This document shows positions 34,316 to 48,559 of a DNA stretch of 64,000 nt, in pieces; positions within the stretch are counted from its first letter, which is position 1, and every line of letters begins with the position of its first letter. The notes below the pieces were generated by a model that did no database searches, was not told the DNA's origin, and saw only the letters and a program-made list of their open reading frames with translations. This DNA is from Streptomyces niveus (lineage in GTDB: Bacteria; Actinomycetota; Actinomycetes; Streptomycetales; Streptomycetaceae): contig NZ_CP018047.1 in the NCBI RefSeq assembly GCF_002009175.1, positions 5,394,001 to 5,458,000 on the forward strand. Reading direction: 5' to 3'. Position numbers and translations under genes: made by a program.

Positions 34316-37300
34316 TACGGGGGTGGCGCCGCCTCCGTCACCGCGTACGCCTCCACCGACCACAGCGAGTAACCGAACCGGGTCGCGCGCCGTTCGCCCT
34401 GGATCCGGATGAAGCGGGTGTCCTTCGCGTCCATCCGGACCGCCTCGCGCCCGCCCCGGCCCTCCTCCACGCGCGCGGCGTCGCGCCACACGCGCCCGTC
34501 GGCCGACACCTGGACCCGGTAGCCGCTCGCGTAGGCGTCCTGCCAGTTCAGTACGACCCGGCCCAGCCGGACCGGCTCCGCCAGCTCCGCCTGCCACCAC
34601 GCCCCGTCCTCGGCCGGTGACGACCAGCGGGTGGCGGGGTCGCCGTCCGTCGCCGCCGACGCCGGGAAATCGGGCGTCTCGTCGCCGGACGACGAGGCGG
34701 TGACGGCCGGCTTCCTCAGGAGGTCGGGTCCGCCCGTACGCGGCGAGGCCCGCACCGTCAGGACGCGCTCCTCGCCGCCGAACGCCAGCGTCACCCGGTA
34801 GGTCCCGGGCGGGGTGTCCTTGCCGACGCCGACCCGGATCGGCACGGTCGTCCGCACGCCGCGCGGCACCGTCACCCGCTCGGGCACCGTCACCTCGATG
34901 CCTTCGGGGGCCTTCGCCGTCAGCGCGCCGCTGACCGGACCGGGGCGCTGCGCCTCCAGCTCCGCCTCGACGGTCTGTGGCTTTCCGCCGATCTCGCCGT
35001 CCACCACGGTCCTGGCGAGATCGAACCGGACCCGCGGCTCGTCGGTGAACCACGGCACCACCCGTCGCACCTGAGGCGCCTTCGCGCCCGGCACGGCGGG
35101 CCAGGTGATCCGTACGGCGTCGGCGCGCAGCCCCTTCGCGTCGGTCTGGGTCCAGCCGCTCTCCGACAAGGGGCCGAGCCGCTGCCAGCCCTCGCCGGGC
35201 ACGTGCGCCTCCACCGAGGCGCCGTCGCCCGTGCCCGGCTCCGTCATGGTCGTGATCACGCCAACGGGGCGGGGGCGGCCGACGCCGACGGTGTAGGCGT
35301 CGGTGCTGTGGGTGGCGCTGGCCTCCGGCCCCGCCGAGCGGTCGGCGCCCGTCCAGGCCGCCGACTCCTTGGCCGCCCGGTCGAGGAACGGATCGAGCAC
35401 GCCCTCGCCGACCGTGACCGTGCTCCTCGCCGCCTCCTCGCGCAGCGGTTCGAGGCCGAGCGCCGCCTGCCAGGCGGCGTCGCCGTCGCCCCGTGACTGC
35501 GCCTGGAGCATGTCGACGGACAGCTCACCGGCCCGGCCGTAGCGCGCCAACTGCTCGCTCCACGGCCGCACTTCCTCGTCCAGCCGGCCCTCCGCCGCGC
35601 CGGACAGGCGCTCCGGCGTCTGTCGCATCACGGTGAAGGCCGCCCGCAGCCGGCTCGCCGCCCGGTCCTTGGCCTTCGGGTCCGCCGCCGACGCCGCGTC
35701 CGTACGGGTGCTCCAGAACTCCTTCAACAGAGGGCGCAGATAAGCCGACTCGGTCGGGTCCAGGATCGACGAGGAGTGGTTCCCGGCGAGCGCGCCGATG
35801 GCCTCGCGCGCCTCGGGGTTCCCGTCCGCGAGATCGTCCATCGCCGCCTGCCAGGACTCCTGCGGCCGGTAGCCGCGCGGGTTCCAGGCGTAGTCGGCGG
35901 CCGTGAACAGCGGGATACGGGACGCGGACGGCTGCTCGCTCGCGTTGGCGAGGAGCGCGGCCGAACCGGAGGCGACGGCGGGCTCACGGCCCGTGTAGGG
36001 GCCGAGGAAGATGCGTCCCTGCTCGTAGTCGTTGACCGGGTAGTTGTCCATGGTGACCAGGGGGTGCTTGAACGCCTCGCGCGCACCGGCCAGTTCGCGT
36101 CCGGTGATGGTGCGCGGCACGACACCGACACCCGTCCACGCCACCTGGACCCGCCCGTCGAGGTCCCCGGCGAGCGCCGTGCGGTACTCGGTGGCGCCGT
36201 CCTGGAAGTACTCCGTCGGCATCACGGTCAGCGGCTCGGCGCCCGCGTGGCGGCGCGCGAGGTGCTCGGCCACCGCGTTCGCGACACGCGCCTGCGCCTT
36301 GGCGGCGGCGCCGGGACCCGAGCCGAAGGCGTCCCGGTCCCCGTCGCAGTGCCACTCGCTGTAACTGACGTCCTGGAACTGGAGCTGGAAGCCGCGCACA
36401 CCCAGCGCCCACATCGCGTCGACCTTGCGGTTCAGCGCCTTGACGTCGTCCGCCGACGACATGCACATGGCCTGGGCCGGAGCCACGGCCCACGCGAGCG
36501 TCACATGGTTACGTGCCGCGCGCTCGGCCAGATCGCGGAACTCGGCCCTCTGCGCGGCGGGGTACGGCTCTCGCCAGCGCGCCTGGCGGAACGCGTCGTC
36601 GCCCGGCGCGTAGAGATAGCGGTTCTGTTTCGTCCGCCCCATGAAGTCCAGCTGCGCGAGCCGCTCCTGATGGCCCCAGGGCTTCCCGTAGAAACCCTCC
36701 GTCATGCCCCGTACGGCCGTGCCCGGCCAGTCGCGCACGAGGACGCCGGGGACCTTCGCCCGGCCCGGTGCGCCGCCGATCAGCTGCCGCAGCGTCTGCG
36801 CGGCGTGGAAGAGGCCGTCGTCGCCGACCCCGTCGAGCGCGACCGTCCCGCGGCCCGCGACGGTGCCCACGGCGATCCGGTAGCCCCCGGAGGGGATGTC
36901 GGTCCGCTCAGGTGCCCGCAGGGCCCTCAGCGCGTCCTGGGCGGCGCTGCCGCCCGCGAGCACGACCGGGCCGGTGCCGGGCGGGGAGGCGTCCGAGAGG
37001 CGGCCGGAGGCGGGCGGGGCGGCCGTACGCACCGTACGGACCCCGGCCTCGCGCAGCGCGTCCGTCAGGGCCACCACGGCGTACGGGTCCGCGTCGCCCG
37101 GCGCGACGACGGTGACCTCGTCACCGAGGACGACGGCCTCACCGCCCGCCTTGAGCGACTGGGGACGGGGCCAGACGGCCGGCAGTGCGGACTCGCCCTC
37201 ACCGTCGGGTGTGGTGGCCGCCGCGGAGCCCGGATCGGCGGGGAGCGCCGTCGCGCCTGGCGCCGTACCGAGGAGTCCGCCGATCACCGCGACCGCGACC

Positions 37301-37335
37301 GCCGTCGCCGTCCGTTTCCCGCGCCCGAGCCGCAC
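34315..37335 (-). CDS. Secreted GH84-like beta-N-acetylglucosaminidase family protein
   Basis: A 1006-residue exported protein: signal peptide to about residue 30, a GH20b/GH84 N-terminal domain (about 50-200), the GH84 barrel (RGMTEGFYGKPWGHQERL at 209-226; GVRGFQLQFQDVS; VAWTGVGVVP; MDNYPVNDY; AADYAWNPRGY), a helical part, Ig-like repeats and a C-terminal F5/8-type carbohydrate-binding module (about 865-1000). The first Asp of the family's catalytic DD pair is Gln here (Q321 D322). Without the acetamido-polarising Asp, classical O-GlcNAcase-type chemistry may be weakened or changed. Divergent from the malQ operon. Confidence 0.88.
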   Translation of the reverse strand: MRLGRGKRTATAVAVAVIGGLLGTAPGATALPADPGSAAATTPDGEGESALPAVWPRPQSLKAGGEAVVLGDEVTVVAPGDADPYAVVALTDALREAGVRTVRTAAPPASGRLSDASPPGTGPVVLAGGSAAQDALRALRAPERTDIPSGGYRIAVGTVAGRGTVALDGVGDDGLFHAAQTLRQLIGGAPGRAKVPGVLVRDWPGTAVRGMTEGFYGKPWGHQERLAQLDFMGRTKQNRYLYAPGDDAFRQARWREPYPAAQRAEFRDLAERAARNHVTLAWAVAPAQAMCMSSADDVKALNRKVDAMWALGVRGFQLQFQDVSYSEWHCDGDRDAFGSGPGAAAKAQARVANAVAEHLARRHAGAEPLTVMPTEYFQDGATEYRTALAGDLDGRVQVAWTGVGVVPRTITGRELAGAREAFKHPLVTMDNYPVNDYEQGRIFLGPYTGREPAVASGSAALLANASEQPSASRIPLFTAADYAWNPRGYRPQESWQAAMDDLADGNPEAREAIGALAGNHSSSILDPTESAYLRPLLKEFWSTRTDAASAADPKAKDRAASRLRAAFTVMRQTPERLSGAAEGRLDEEVRPWSEQLARYGRAGELSVDMLQAQSRGDGDAAWQAALGLEPLREEAARSTVTVGEGVLDPFLDRAAKESAAWTGADRSAGPEASATHSTDAYTVGVGRPRPVGVITTMTEPGTGDGASVEAHVPGEGWQRLGPLSESGWTQTDAKGLRADAVRITWPAVPGAKAPQVRRVVPWFTDEPRVRFDLARTVVDGEIGGKPQTVEAELEAQRPGPVSGALTAKAPEGIEVTVPERVTVPRGVRTTVPIRVGVGKDTPPGTYRVTLAFGGEERVLTVRASPRTGGPDLLRKPAVTASSSGDETPDFPASAATDGDPATRWSSPAEDGAWWQAELAEPVRLGRVVLNWQDAYASGYRVQVSADGRVWRDAARVEEGRGGREAVRMDAKDTRFIRIQGERRATRFGYSLWSVEAYAVTEAAPPP

Positions 37336-37593
37336 GCCCCGCTCCCCTCGTCGCCCCCGCGTTCCGGTCCGTCCTGCCGATCGGCGACGAGCCCACCATT
37401 TGGGGGTGTGGGTGTCAATGCGCGTGGCCGTTATGCCTCTTTTGACCGTTGTGATAGGCAGGGGGGATCAACTCCCGCTCGGGGAACGCATCGTGACCCG
37501 GGGCACGTTTACCGGAGCAGTACGTCTGCGGCCGTGCCGACTGGGTAGGGCTGCTGTGTCCCGTTGTCCGAGCCGTCATTTGGAGGCGCCGCC

Positions 37594-37851
37594 ATGGCCG
37601 CATCCGCACAGTTGCTTCTCTCCGCCCTTTCCAAACAGGTGGTTCCCGGTGACCCGGCGGGCGAGGAGCCTCTCGCCGTCACCCTGCCCGGACCGCTGAC
37701 CAGCGACATCCCGGGCCCGCTCACCAGCGAACCGCCCCTCGCCGACGCAGCGCCGCTGACCAGCGAGCCCCCGCTCGCCGACGCGGCACCACTGACCAGC
37801 GAGCCGACCGCGCCCGGTACGGCCGGTGGCACGGAGTTCTCAGGAGTCTGA
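37594..37851 (+). CDS. Small repeat-containing protein translated ahead of malQ
   Basis: An 85-residue ORF with GGAGG seven bases before its ATG. After MAASAQLLLSALSKQVVPGD the protein is made of repeats PLTSEPPLADAA (two full copies plus partial PGPLTS(D/E) units), Pro/Ala rich and acidic, without Cys or a membrane helix. The stop TGA is directly followed by the malQ ATG, so translation is coupled. I recognise no family; it may be a leader-type ORF or small structural protein. Confidence 0.6.
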   Translation: MAASAQLLLSALSKQVVPGDPAGEEPLAVTLPGPLTSDIPGPLTSEPPLADAAPLTSEPPLADAAPLTSEPTAPGTAGGTEFSGV

Positions 37852-40083
37852 ATGGGCCTGGCCAGGCTCGCGGCGCTGCACGGTGTCGCCACCGTCCACT
37901 CACCCAGCCCCGGCGTCACCGTCCCGGTCCCCGACGAGACGGTCGTCGCGGTGCTCGCCGCGCTCGGCGTCGACGCGTCCACGGAAGAGGCCGTCCTCTC
38001 CGCGCTGACCCGCGCCGAGTCCGAGGCCGAGAGCCGCCTGCTGCCGCCCACCGTGGTCGTCTGGACCACCCCGGCCGCCCCAGTCACCCCAGTCACCGCC
38101 GCCGGCTCCGGCGGCTCCGAGGACCCGGGCGACCGATCGGCCCCCGCCGCAGCGGGCCTGCCGCCCGCGCTTCCCCAGGCCCTCGCCGACCTGCCGCCCG
38201 GCACCGTCCTGCGGGTGGAGACCGAGCAGGGCGACACCATCGACTGGCCGTCGCTCGACGCACCGCCGGCGGACAGCCCCGCACCCGCGCCCGGCGCCGC
38301 TTCCGAACGGCCGCCCCCCGGCCCCGAGAGCCGTTCCTGGCCCGATCTGCCCCTCGGCGTGCACCGGCTCGCCGCCGTCGCCGCCGACGGCCGTACGGCG
38401 GGCGCCGTGCTCGTCGTCGCGCCGCGCGAGGTGCCGCAGCCGCCGTCCCGTACGCACGGCTTCCTCGTCCAGCTCTACTCCCTGCTGTCCGCCCGCTCCT
38501 GGGGCATGGGCGACCTCGGTGACCTCGCCGAACTCGCCACCTGGTCCGGCCGTGAACTCGGCGCCGGATTCGTCCAGATCAACCCGCTGCACGCCGCCGT
38601 CCCCGGCGACCCGACCGACCCCTCCCCCTACCGCCCCTCCTCGCGCCGCTTCCCCGACCCCGTCCATCTGCGGGTCGAGGCCGTCCCCGAGTACGCGTAC
38701 GTCACGGGCCTCGGGACCGCGCGGCTCGACGGGCTGCTGGAACAGGCCGCCGCACTGCGCGCCGGGGTCCTCGACAAGGGCGCGCTGATCGACCGCGACG
38801 CCGTGTGGGACCTCAAACGCCAGGCCCTGGGCATCGTCCGCGAGGTCCCCCTCGGCCCCGGCCGCCGCGCCGCGTACAACCACTTCCTGGCCGAGCAGGG
38901 CCAGGCCCTGGAGGACCACGCCACCTGGTGCGCGCTCGCCGAGGTGCACGGCTCCGAGTGGCACGGCTGGCCGCCGGGCCTGCGCGACCCGCGCTCCGCC
39001 GAGACGAGCCGCGCCCGGCACGAACTGCTCGACCGCGTCGACTTCCACTGCTGGCTCGCCTGGCTCACCGACGAACAACTCGCCGCGGCGGGCCGCGCCG
39101 CCCGTGACGCGGGCATGGCCGTCGGCATCGTCCACGACCTCGCGGTCGGCGTCCATCCCGGCGGCGCCGACGCCTGGGCGCAGCGGGAGGCGTTCGCCGA
39201 GGGCATGTCCGTGGGCGCCCCGCCCGACGCCTTCAACGCCCACGGCCAGGACTGGGGGCTGCCGCCCTGGCGCCCCGACGTCCTCGCCGCATCCGGCTAC
39301 GCGCCGTACCGCGGCCTGCTCCGCGGCCTGCTGACACACGCCGGGGCCCTGCGGATCGACCATGTGATGGGCCTGTTCCGGCTCTGGTGGGTCCCGGCGG
39401 GCGCGGAACCCACCCGGGGCACATACGTGCGCTACGACGCCGAGGCGATGCTCGCCGTCCTCGTCCTGGAGGCGCACCGCGCGGGCGCCGTCGTCATAGG
39501 GGAGGACCTGGGCACGGTCGAGCCCGGCGTACGGGAGGTGCTGCACCGGCGCGGAGTGCTCGGCACGAGCGTGCTCTGGTTCGAGCGCGACTGGGAGGGC
39601 ACGGGCCGCCCGCTGGCCCCGGAGAGCTGGCGCGAGGACTGCGTCGCCACCGCCACGACCCATGACCTGCCGTCCACCGCCGCGCGCCTGACCGGCGAGC
39701 ACGTGGAGCTGCGGCACCGGCTCGGGCTGCTCGGCCGCCCGCTGGAGCAGGAGCAGCACGAGGAGTCCGCCGAGGTCGCCGACTGGCTGGGCACGCTCAC
39801 CCGGCTCGGTCTGCTGCCGCCCGACGGGGGCGACGAGGAGGAGCAGATCCGGGCGGTCTACCGCTTCCTGCTGCGCACCCCGGCCCGCATCGTCGGTGTC
39901 TGGCTGCCCGACGCCGTGGGCGACCGCAGGCCGCAGAATCTGCCGGGCACCTGGGACCAGTATCCGAACTGGCGGCTGCCGGTCGCCGACCCGGCGGGCC
40001 GGCCGATGACGCTGGAGGAGCTGGCCGCCTCGCCCCGGCTGCACGACCTGATGGGCGTATTGCGGCCCCCTGTCGGGACTTGA
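37852..40083 (+). CDS. malQ: 4-alpha-glucanotransferase (amylomaltase)
   Basis: A 743-residue GH77 enzyme. The barrel holds the nucleophile D503 (RIDHVMG), acid/base E551 (GEDLG) and D605 (THDLPS). About 200 extra N-terminal residues form the actinobacterial MalQ N-domain with an Ala/Pro-rich insert. It moves maltosyl units between maltodextrins and releases glucose, in cytosolic glycogen and maltose metabolism. ATG immediately after the small upstream ORF, with AGGAG five bases before. Confidence 0.96.
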   Translation: MGLARLAALHGVATVHSPSPGVTVPVPDETVVAVLAALGVDASTEEAVLSALTRAESEAESRLLPPTVVVWTTPAAPVTPVTAAGSGGSEDPGDRSAPAAAGLPPALPQALADLPPGTVLRVETEQGDTIDWPSLDAPPADSPAPAPGAASERPPPGPESRSWPDLPLGVHRLAAVAADGRTAGAVLVVAPREVPQPPSRTHGFLVQLYSLLSARSWGMGDLGDLAELATWSGRELGAGFVQINPLHAAVPGDPTDPSPYRPSSRRFPDPVHLRVEAVPEYAYVTGLGTARLDGLLEQAAALRAGVLDKGALIDRDAVWDLKRQALGIVREVPLGPGRRAAYNHFLAEQGQALEDHATWCALAEVHGSEWHGWPPGLRDPRSAETSRARHELLDRVDFHCWLAWLTDEQLAAAGRAARDAGMAVGIVHDLAVGVHPGGADAWAQREAFAEGMSVGAPPDAFNAHGQDWGLPPWRPDVLAASGYAPYRGLLRGLLTHAGALRIDHVMGLFRLWWVPAGAEPTRGTYVRYDAEAMLAVLVLEAHRAGAVVIGEDLGTVEPGVREVLHRRGVLGTSVLWFERDWEGTGRPLAPESWREDCVATATTHDLPSTAARLTGEHVELRHRLGLLGRPLEQEQHEESAEVADWLGTLTRLGLLPPDGGDEEEQIRAVYRFLLRTPARIVGVWLPDAVGDRRPQNLPGTWDQYPNWRLPVADPAGRPMTLEELAASPRLHDLMGVLRPPVGT

Positions 40084-40141
40084 CCCCTTGTACGGGACCC
40101 CCGGCCGCGCGCCCGCCCCACGCGTTCGCTACGTTGGCACC

Positions 40142-40375
40142 GTGGACAAGAAGAACGCCCTGCGCGCCGGCGCTGTCATGGCCGGAACGACGCTGATGAT
40201 GCTGCTCATGTCGTCTCCCGTGCTCGCCGTGACCCGCGACGACGGCGACGACCCCGGTCCCGGCCTGACGATCGGGGAGACCCTCGGTCTGTACGTGGCC
40301 GCGCCACTGGTGCTGTTCGCGGTGATCGCCGGACTGGTGATGGTCCTCGACAAGTCGAGGAAGCCGCAGGTCTGA
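40142..40375 (+). CDS. Small conserved membrane protein
   Basis: A 77-residue protein with a signal-like helix at about 8-28 and a second helix at about 48-70, ending KSRKPQV in the cytosol. No known motif. The GTG start is six bases after TACGTT (40130-40135), a TAnnnT -10 element, with no ribosome site in between, so the mRNA may be leaderless. Confidence 0.75.
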   Translation: MDKKNALRAGAVMAGTTLMMLLMSSPVLAVTRDDGDDPGPGLTIGETLGLYVAAPLVLFAVIAGLVMVLDKSRKPQV

Positions 40376-40391
40376 CGGCCTCCCCTCTTCA

Positions 40392-40433
40392 GAGAGGCGC
40401 CGCGTGGCACAGGTGTGCCGCGTGGCGCCTCTC
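40392..40433. terminator. Terminator after the small membrane protein gene
   Basis: A 19-base-arm hairpin (40392-40410 with 40415-40433, two G-T type mismatches) and a four-base loop, 16 bases after the stop. Confidence 0.75.
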
Positions 40434-40474
40434 CGTGTTCTACGGCGCGGTGGTGGACGGGACCGCACGGAGAA

Positions 40475-40513
40475 GGGGGTGGGGCCGGTCCCGACAGGAC
40501 CGGCCCCACCCCC
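40475..40513. terminator. Terminator of pepN (minus) with perfect 17-base stem
   Basis: Arms GGGGGTGGGGCCGGTCC and its exact complement with loop CGACA, 31 bases beyond the pepN stop. Works on either strand between convergent genes. Confidence 0.85.
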
Positions 40514-40543
40514 CGACCGCGTCAACTCGGCGTCAGGGCGTCG

Positions 40544-43114
40544 TCACCCCGCCGCCCCGTCCACCGCCTGGGCGCGCAGCGCGCGCTCCACGCCCGCGCG
40601 CGACTCCGACATCAGACGGCGCAGCGACGCGTTCGGTGAGGCCGAGGCCAGCCAGCCGTCCGTCGCGTCCAGCGTCGACTGCGCGACCTGGAGCGCCGGG
40701 TAGAGGCCCAGCGCGATCTGCTGCGACATCTCGTGGCTGCGCGAGTCCCAGACGCCCTTGACGGCCGCGAAGTACTTCTCCGTGTACGGCGCCAGCAGTT
40801 CGAGCTGGTCCGTCTGGACGAAGCCGCCGATGACCGCCTCCTGGAGCGCGTTCGGGAGCTTGTCGGACTCCACGACCGACGCCCACGCCTCGGCCTTCGC
40901 CTCGGCGGTCGGCCGCGCCGAGCGCGCGGCGGCGGCGTGCCGCTCGCCCGCCGCCGTACGGTCGCGCTCGTACTCCGCGGCGATCTCCTCCTCGTCGTGC
41001 AGACCGACCGCCGCCAGCCGCTGGACGAACGCCCAGCGCAGCTCGGTGTCGACGGCCAGGCCCTCGACCGACTCCGAACCGTCCAGCAGCCCCTGGAGCA
41101 CGTCCAGTTGCTGCGGGGTACGGGCCGTCGCCGCGAAGGCGCGCGCCCACGCGAGCTGGTGGTCGCTGCCCGGCTCCGCGGTGCGCAGATGCGCCAGCGT
41201 CGCCTCGGTCCACTGCGTGAGCCCCGCCTCGCGCCACTCCGGCGCCGCGTACAGGTCCAGCGCGAGCTTGACCTGGCGGTGCAGCGACTGCACGACGCCG
41301 ATGGCCGTCTCCTTGGCGATGCCCGACAGCACCAGCGTCAGGTAGTCGCGGGTGGCGAGCTCGCCGTCGCGCGTCATGTCCCACGCCGACGCCCAGCTCA
41401 GCGCCCGCGGCAGCGACTCGGTGAAGTCCCCGAGGTGCGCGGTGACGACCCGCAGCGACTCCTCGTCGAGGCGGACCTTCGCGTACGACAGGTCGTCGTC
41501 GTTGAGCAGGATCACCGCGGGCCGCGGCGTGTTGTGCGGGAACGGGACCTGCGTCAGCTCGCCGTCGACGTCCAGTTCGATCCGGCTCGTGCGGACCAGC
41601 TTGCCGTCCGCGTCCAGGTCGTAGCAGCCGATCGCGATGCGGTGCGGGCGCAGCACCGCTGTGCCCTTGGCGCCCGGAGGCAGCGCGGGCGCCTCCTGCC
41701 GTACGGCGAGCGAGACCACGTGCCCCGACTCGTCCAGCTCGATCTCGGGCCGCAGGATGTTGATGCCGGCCGTCTCCAGCCACGCCTTCGACCAGGTCTT
41801 CAGATCACGCCCGGAGGTCTCCTCCAGCGCGCCCAGCAGATCGGTCAGCCGCGTGTTCCCGAAGGCGTGCGCCTTGAAGTACGCCTGCACGCCCCGGAAG
41901 AACTCGTCCTGCCCGACATAGGCGACGAGCTGCTTGAGGACGGAGGCGCCCTTCGCGTACGTGATCCCGTCGAAGTTGACCATCACGTCCTCGAGGTCGG
42001 TGATGTCCGCCATGATCGGGTGCGTCGAGGGGAGCTGGTCCTGCCGGTACGCCCAGGTCTTCATGGAGTTGGCGAACGTCGTCCACGAGTGCGGCCACCG
42101 GGACTCCGGCGCGTGCGCGAGGCACGCGATCGAGGTGTACGTCGCGAACGACTCGTTCAGCCACAGGTCGTTCCACCACTCCATGGTGACCAGGTCGCCG
42201 AACCACATGTGCGCCAGCTCGTGCAGGATCGTCTCGGCACGCGTCTCGTACGCCGCGTCCGTCACCTTCGAGCGGAAGACGTACTGGTCGCGGATGGTGA
42301 CGGCGCCCGCGTTCTCCATCGCGCCCGCGTTGAACTCGGGCACGAAGAGCTGGTCGTACTTGGCGAACGGGTACGCGTAGTCGAACTTCTCCTGGAACCA
42401 GTCGAAGCCGAGCCGGGTGACCTCGAAGATCGCGTCGGCGTCCAGGTACTCGGCGAGCGAGGGCCGGCAGTAGACACCGAGCGGCACCGACTGCCCGTCC
42501 CTGTCGTACGTGCTGTGCACCGAGTGGTATGGGCCGACGATCAGCGCGGTGATGTACGTCGAGATCCGCGGCGTCGGCTCGAAACGCCACACGTTCGAAT
42601 CGGGCTCCGGCGTCGGGGAGTTCGAGATGACGGTCCAGCCCTCGGGAGCCGTCACGGTGAACCGGAACGTCGCCTTGAGGTCCGGCTGCTCGAACGACGC
42701 GAACACCCGCCGCGAGTCCGGCACCTCGAACTGCGTGTACAGATAGGCCTGCTGGTCGACCGGGTCGACGAACCGGTGCAGACCCTCACCGCTGTTGGTG
42801 TACTCGCAGTCCGCGGTCACCGTCAGCTCGTTTGCGCCCTGCCGCAGATGCGGGAGCGCGATGCGCGAGTCCCGGAACACCGCGGCCACGTCCAGCGCCT
42901 TGCCGTTCAGCACCACCTCGTGCACGGCGGGCGCCACCAGGTCGATGAAGGTCTCCGCCCCGGCGTCCGCGCTCTCGAAGCGCACGGTCGTGACGGACCG
43001 GTAGGTCCCGCCCTCCTGCGCGCCGCTGAGATCGAGGTCGATCTCGTACGAGCCCACGGTGAGGAGGCGCGCCCGCTGCTGCGCCTCCTCGCGGGTCAGA
43101 TTTGTGCCAGGCAC
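40544..43114 (-). CDS. pepN: Aminopeptidase N, M1 family (first copy)
   Basis: An 856-residue zinc aminopeptidase: substrate-binding GAMEN at 264-268, zinc site HELAH at 298-302 with third ligand E321, and a long C-terminal helical ERAP1-like domain. It removes N-terminal residues from peptides in the cytosol; no signal peptide. GTG start at 43114 (MPGTNLTREEA) with GAGGAG eight bases upstream; the longer frame to 43264 is the divergent promoter region. A second pepN-type gene lies at 49.8 kb. Confidence 0.96.
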   Translation of the reverse strand: MPGTNLTREEAQQRARLLTVGSYEIDLDLSGAQEGGTYRSVTTVRFESADAGAETFIDLVAPAVHEVVLNGKALDVAAVFRDSRIALPHLRQGANELTVTADCEYTNSGEGLHRFVDPVDQQAYLYTQFEVPDSRRVFASFEQPDLKATFRFTVTAPEGWTVISNSPTPEPDSNVWRFEPTPRISTYITALIVGPYHSVHSTYDRDGQSVPLGVYCRPSLAEYLDADAIFEVTRLGFDWFQEKFDYAYPFAKYDQLFVPEFNAGAMENAGAVTIRDQYVFRSKVTDAAYETRAETILHELAHMWFGDLVTMEWWNDLWLNESFATYTSIACLAHAPESRWPHSWTTFANSMKTWAYRQDQLPSTHPIMADITDLEDVMVNFDGITYAKGASVLKQLVAYVGQDEFFRGVQAYFKAHAFGNTRLTDLLGALEETSGRDLKTWSKAWLETAGINILRPEIELDESGHVVSLAVRQEAPALPPGAKGTAVLRPHRIAIGCYDLDADGKLVRTSRIELDVDGELTQVPFPHNTPRPAVILLNDDDLSYAKVRLDEESLRVVTAHLGDFTESLPRALSWASAWDMTRDGELATRDYLTLVLSGIAKETAIGVVQSLHRQVKLALDLYAAPEWREAGLTQWTEATLAHLRTAEPGSDHQLAWARAFAATARTPQQLDVLQGLLDGSESVEGLAVDTELRWAFVQRLAAVGLHDEEEIAAEYERDRTAAGERHAAAARSARPTAEAKAEAWASVVESDKLPNALQEAVIGGFVQTDQLELLAPYTEKYFAAVKGVWDSRSHEMSQQIALGLYPALQVAQSTLDATDGWLASASPNASLRRLMSESRAGVERALRAQAVDGAAG

Positions 43115-43262
43115 CCGGTCAGCTCCTCGGATCGGTACGTTTTGGCCCATCCTTCCATGCGGAGCCCGTCCACCGCCCGGCAGTGGCCAGGCTGCCCCCA
43201 GCCGCACCGTGACGTCCGAAAACCGCCGGTCGGCGCGGCCCGGTGACGTGATGCTCGGGTGC

Positions 43263-43772
43263 ATGACGCATCACACCGCACGGCACGTCGCACGGCCCAT
43301 CGAGCCCGCCGTACTCAAGGAACTCCGCGACACCGACGACGCGGGCGCCGCCCGCACCCCGTACACCGACACCGAGGGCGGCGCCCCGCTGCGCTGCTGT
43401 CTGCGCTCCAGCCGCGCCGGTGAGCGGATCACCCTTGTCACCTACGCGCCGCTGCGCCGCTGGGCCGCCGAGAACTGGGCCAAGCCCGGCGCGTACGACG
43501 AGCAGGGGCCCGTCTTCATCCACGCCGACGTCTGCGAGGGGCCGGCCGAGGATGCGACCGGCTACCCCTTCGCCCGGCCCGGAGCGCTGCGCACCGTACG
43601 CCGCTACGACTCCGAGGGGCGCATCGTCGGCGGCCGGCTGCTGGAGATCCCCGAGGCGGCGGACGAGGGCTTCGACGAGGCGTTCGCGGAGGCCTTCGCC
43701 GATCCGGAGGTGGTACTGGTGCACGTACGCGCGGTGGAATACGGCTGCTTCCACTTCGAGGTACACCGCTGA
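43263..43772 (+). CDS. DUF1203 family protein
   Basis: A 169-residue cytosolic protein matching DUF1203: Y-P-F-A-R-P-G-A-L-R-T-V motif, GRLLE and C-terminal VHVRAVEYGCFHFEV. Biochemical role unknown. Start ATG 43263; ATG 43251 is possible, neither has a strong ribosome site. Divergent from pepN and convergent with asd. Confidence 0.85.
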   Translation: MTHHTARHVARPIEPAVLKELRDTDDAGAARTPYTDTEGGAPLRCCLRSSRAGERITLVTYAPLRRWAAENWAKPGAYDEQGPVFIHADVCEGPAEDATGYPFARPGALRTVRRYDSEGRIVGGRLLEIPEAADEGFDEAFAEAFADPEVVLVHVRAVEYGCFHFEVHR

Positions 43773-43783
43773 GGCCGTTCACA

Positions 43784-43819
43784 GAAGCGCCGGACGGGCT
43801 CGGACCCGTCCGGCGCTTC
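43784..43819. terminator. Bidirectional terminator between DUF1203 gene and asd
   Basis: Perfect 15-base stem GAAGCGCCGGACGGG with its complement and loop CTCGGA, between convergent stops. Confidence 0.85.
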
Positions 43820-43832
43820 AGGACCGTACGTC

Positions 43833-48357
<4,525 letters not shown>

Positions 48358-48559
48358 CAGCATCCCTGGTTGTGAAAGAGACAGTCCGGAATTCGGTACC
48401 GGATGACCGCTCAGCTTTGCGTAAATGACCAGGGTTTGTGGAGAGCTGTCGGTGGGGGGAAGTGTCTGTGGCGTACATCCGCCACCGCGCGGCCCCCGCC
48501 ATCAAGGACCAACTACCCTATATCCGGGCCTTCTTCGGCCCGTCCGGGTCCCGAGGCCG

